This document shows, piece after piece, positions 6,778 to 8,696 of a stretch of 8,696 nt of DNA (its first letter is position 1; the number at the start of each line of letters is the position of its first letter). The DNA is from Puniceicoccales bacterium. Lineage in GTDB: Bacteria; Verrucomicrobiota; Verrucomicrobiia; Opitutales; UBA953. The notes under the pieces were generated by a model. It saw only the letters and a program-made list of their open reading frames with translations. It was not told the DNA's origin and searched no databases. A program made the position numbers and the translations under genes. The DNA lies in NCBI GenBank assembly GCA_031284845.1, contig JAITXH010000113.1, forward strand, positions 1 to 8,696, written 5' to 3'.

Positions 6778-7055
6778 GACGGCTGCTCTTATTGAGACAG
6801 AATTGACGCGGAGAGTGGTCGGGTCAAGACACAAGGCACCAGCCATCGGGTGTTGGCCCAATAGCGTGCAGTGCCAGCGGCGACGGTAGCAACGTGTTGC
6901 CGCAGGGGGGCAAGCGGACACGGGTATCGTCGTGGATAATGTGGGCGTAGTAGCCGGCGCAATTTCCTCTTTTTTTATGATAACGGGCCCCTGAACACAT
7001 CCGCTTGCACCAACGCGTCTTGATCGCCACTGTCCGCAAAACTTTTTTTCAGCAC
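6778..7055. promoter_or_regulatory. Divergent promoter region between the Fur-family gene and ribF
   Basis: A 278-base gap with opposed starts at both ends. On the plus strand TATGAT at 6976-6981 is a good -10 match about 75 bases before ribF, but no -35 stands at the right distance. On the minus strand TTGACC (6827-6822) followed after 17 bases by AATTCT (6804-6799) is a weak promoter candidate for the Fur-family gene. A 12-base palindrome-like site lies at 6889-6900. Several frames are open on the minus strand, including one of about 60 codons ending at 6824, but none has a credible start. No FMN riboswitch was recognised. Confidence 0.35.
6889..6900. repeat. Short inverted repeat, possible operator
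   Basis: GCAAC-gt-GTTGC, two perfect 5-base arms around a 2-base centre, lies in the middle of the fur-like/ribF divergent region, 112 bases upstream of the regulator start. Its symmetry would suit a dimeric repressor such as the adjacent Fur-family protein, but it does not resemble a Fur or Zur consensus and may be chance. Confidence 0.25.
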
Positions 7056-8060
7056 ATGCACCGTTACGAATCGCTCGCCAGTCTGCCCGCATTACCCGGC
7101 CCTGTCCATCTCGCCATTGGCATGTTTGACGGCGTGCATCTCGGGCACCAAAAAGTCATCGGCGGAGCCGTTTGCGCCGCACGTCAAACTGGTGGTTCCG
7201 CCGCCGTGCTCACCTTCTCTCCGCACCCAAGCCGTATTTTCCGCCCCGATGCGCCTGTCCTGCAAATTCTCAGCGCGAAGGAAAAAGATGCGCACCTCGA
7301 CGCCCTCGGTGCCGAATATGTCATTCACGAGCCTTTCACACCCGTATTTGCCACACTGGACGCCCCTGCATTTCTCGCCCTGCTCCGCCAGGCCATCCCC
7401 AATCTCGCAGGTATCCACATCGGGGAAAGTTTCCGCTTCGGGCATGACCGCACAGGCAATGCCGCCTGGCTCGCCAGACAAGGGCAGCCGCTCGGACTGG
7501 ATGTATTCAGTGCGCCCAATGTCACGGCGGATGGCATCCCGGTCAGCAGCTCGCGCATTCGCCAACTCCTCGCAAGTGGAGACATCACCGGAGCCAATTC
7601 ACTGCTTGGCTATCGCTACCAATCCTCCGGGGTAGTCATCGGCGGACGGGCACTCGGGCGCACAATTGGTTTTCCCACATTGAACCTCCGCTGGGCACCG
7701 GAGCTTCTGCCGCATTTTGGCGTTTACGCGGTGCGGGCACGCATCGGAAACACCGCTGAGGACTGGGTTCCCGGCGTGGCCAACTACGGTTTGCGTCCCA
7801 CAGTAGAGAATACAGACGTGCGCCCCTTGCTCGAAGTCCACCTGCTCGCCGGCGCGAAAATCGCCGCCGGGACAGGCCCCGGACAGGCACTGTGTGTGGA
7901 GTGGCTCCATTTCCTTCGTCCTGAGAAAAAGTTTTCCGGACTGGATGCACTCCGTGAACAGATTGCCATAGATGTCAGGCAAGCCAGGGAGATGGAGAGC
8001 CTGTTCGCTATTTCGAGTGAAAAGGAGAACAAAGTAAGAGCAGTGCTACAGGTGGATTGA
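7056..8060 (+). CDS. ribF: Bifunctional riboflavin kinase / FAD synthetase
   Basis: Phosphorylates riboflavin to FMN and adenylylates FMN to FAD in the cytosol. It has 334 residues, close to the usual 310-350. The N-terminal FAD synthetase domain shows GMFDGVHLGHQ at 22-32, TFSPHP at 53-58, IGESFRFGHDRTGN at 122-135 and SSSRIRQLL at 164-172. The C-terminal kinase domain shows GRALGRTIGFPTLNL at 197-211 with the PTN-type metal/nucleotide motif, GVANYGLRPTV at 240-250, the catalytic Glu260 in LLEVHLL, and the closing FSGLDALREQIAIDV at 293-307. The ATG at 7056 fits the family N-terminus; an in-frame TTG at 7005 would add 17 unsupported residues. No Shine-Dalgarno is visible. The gene stands alone, divergent from the Fur-family gene and convergent with the ATPase gene, whose end is 25 bases away. 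Confidence 0.96.
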   Translation: MHRYESLASLPALPGPVHLAIGMFDGVHLGHQKVIGGAVCAARQTGGSAAVLTFSPHPSRIFRPDAPVLQILSAKEKDAHLDALGAEYVIHEPFTPVFATLDAPAFLALLRQAIPNLAGIHIGESFRFGHDRTGNAAWLARQGQPLGLDVFSAPNVTADGIPVSSSRIRQLLASGDITGANSLLGYRYQSSGVVIGGRALGRTIGFPTLNLRWAPELLPHFGVYAVRARIGNTAEDWVPGVANYGLRPTVENTDVRPLLEVHLLAGAKIAAGTGPGQALCVEWLHFLRPEKKFSGLDALREQIAIDVRQAREMESLFAISSEKENKVRAVLQVD

Positions 8061-8085
8061 TTCCGCCTGTCCCGGATAAACACCT

Positions 8086-8696
8086 CTAATCCCCTCGCTC
8101 AACGAGCTTACGTCCTGCAGAGTAAGACGGCGGCGGCGAAATACGGTTCGCTTTCAACAAGCGCAACGAATTGGCCACCACGAGCAAGGTGGTGCCGGTG
8201 TCGGCCAGAATCGCCATCCACAGCCCGGCCAGCCCCGGCAACGCCAGCCCCAGCACCAGCACTTTCACTCCAAGCGCAAAACCAATGTTGAACCGGATAA
8301 CCGCCAGCGTCCGCCGCCCGGTGCGCACGGCATCGGCAATTCCGTGCAAATCCTCGTTCATCAATGCGACATCGGCAGTCTCGATGGCAGCGTCGCTCCC
8401 GGCGGCACCCATCGCAATCCCGACATCCGCCTCCGCCAATGCCGGCGCGTCGTTGATGCCGTCGCCGACCATCCCGACCACGCCAAACCGTTCCCGCAAA
8501 CGCACAATACCGGCGACCTTGTCTTCGGGCAACAAGCCGCCAAACGCCTCGTCCACGCCAGCTTGCCGGGCAATCGCCTCGGCAGTGCGCGGGTTATCGC
8601 CGCTGAGCATCACCAGATGCCGCACCCCGGCGGCACGCAAAGCGGCAACAGCGGCTGCCGCGTCCGGCCTCAACGCGTCGCCCAATGCCAACACAC
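8086..8696 (-). CDS. P1B-type heavy-metal ATPase, Zn/Cd/Pb group (partial, N-terminus beyond right edge)
   Basis: C-terminal 203 or so residues of a metal-exporting P-type ATPase of the inner membrane. Numbered from the GTG codon at 8694, the fragment holds the end of the ATP-binding region and P domain: MLSGDNPRTAEAIARQAGV at 29-47, PEDK at 56-59 with the P-domain Lys, and MVGDGINDAPALAEADVGIA at 75-94. The last two membrane helices follow at about 133-153 and 157-176. Lys144 in the first and Asp165 in ADTGTT of the second match the Lys and Asp that define the Zn/Cd/Pb group (ZntA, CadA); a copper pump would differ here. The heavy-metal-associated domain, the CPC helix and the DKTGT phosphorylation site lie outside the window. 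The frame is open to the edge, so the apparent GTG is not the true start. It may help metal efflux together with a local regulator, but the link to the nearby Fur-family gene is unproven. Confidence 0.93.
   Translation of the reverse strand, partial: VLALGDALRPDAAAAVAALRAAGVRHLVMLSGDNPRTAEAIARQAGVDEAFGGLLPEDKVAGIVRLRERFGVVGMVGDGINDAPALAEADVGIAMGAAGSDAAIETADVALMNEDLHGIADAVRTGRRTLAVIRFNIGFALGVKVLVLGLALPGLAGLWMAILADTGTTLLVVANSLRLLKANRISPPPSYSAGRKLVERGD

Noticed and set aside
6901..7055. FMN riboswitch upstream of ribF
   Set aside because: None of the conserved FMN-aptamer blocks could be recognised in the leader.
6778..7092. In-frame N-terminal extension of the Fur-family protein back to 7092
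   Set aside because: It would overlap the ribF start, adds 105 residues unlike any Fur N-terminus, and has no start with proper spacing; ATG 6777 gives a normal length.
8061..8085. Small TCCG...CGGA hairpin between ribF and the ATPase gene as a terminator
   Set aside because: Only four base pairs with a 7-base loop and no T-run; too weak to support.

Overview
The window looks like chromosomal DNA from a Gram-negative, mostly GC-rich bacterium. The Gram-negative call rests on a TonB-dependent outer-membrane receptor and a lipoprotein signal. The protein style, especially a Cys-x9-Cys-x2-Cys end on endonuclease III (from memory also seen in chlamydiae), suggests the PVC group, possibly Verrucomicrobiota/Opitutales. 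That placement is an inference; I could not run a search. No rRNA, tRNA, insertion sequence, phage gene or CRISPR array is visible. Almost none of the start codons has a good Shine-Dalgarno sequence.

Layout, left to right. Positions 1-1258 hold two leftward genes I do not recognise: a lipoprotein with a helical mature part, followed 17 bases later by a small helical protein that runs off the left edge. Most of this stretch is very AT-rich (hand-counted GC 27% in 301-360 and 32% in 601-660, against 67% in 1081-1140), and the change of composition falls inside the lipoprotein gene. Three rightward genes follow: nth (endonuclease III), a PP2C-type protein phosphatase, and a TonB-dependent receptor of unknown substrate. 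The receptor converges on a leftward pair, a Fur-family regulator followed by nadA (quinolinate synthase), and a 10-bp inverted repeat lies between the converging ends. Divergent from the Fur-family gene is ribF (riboflavin kinase/FAD synthetase). ribF converges on the C-terminal part of a Zn/Cd/Pb-type P1B ATPase, which is cut by the right edge.

Several products depend on metals or flavin: Nth and NadA (4Fe-4S), the PP2C phosphatase (divalent metal), the receptor (possibly metal uptake), the Fur-family regulator, the P1B ATPase and RibF. Apart from the fur-like/nadA pair, nothing in the sequence shows they are co-regulated. The points most worth a second look are the Fur-family protein, which keeps its four-cysteine structural zinc site but has lost most histidines of the regulatory metal site, and the AT-rich lipoprotein/helical-protein pair.
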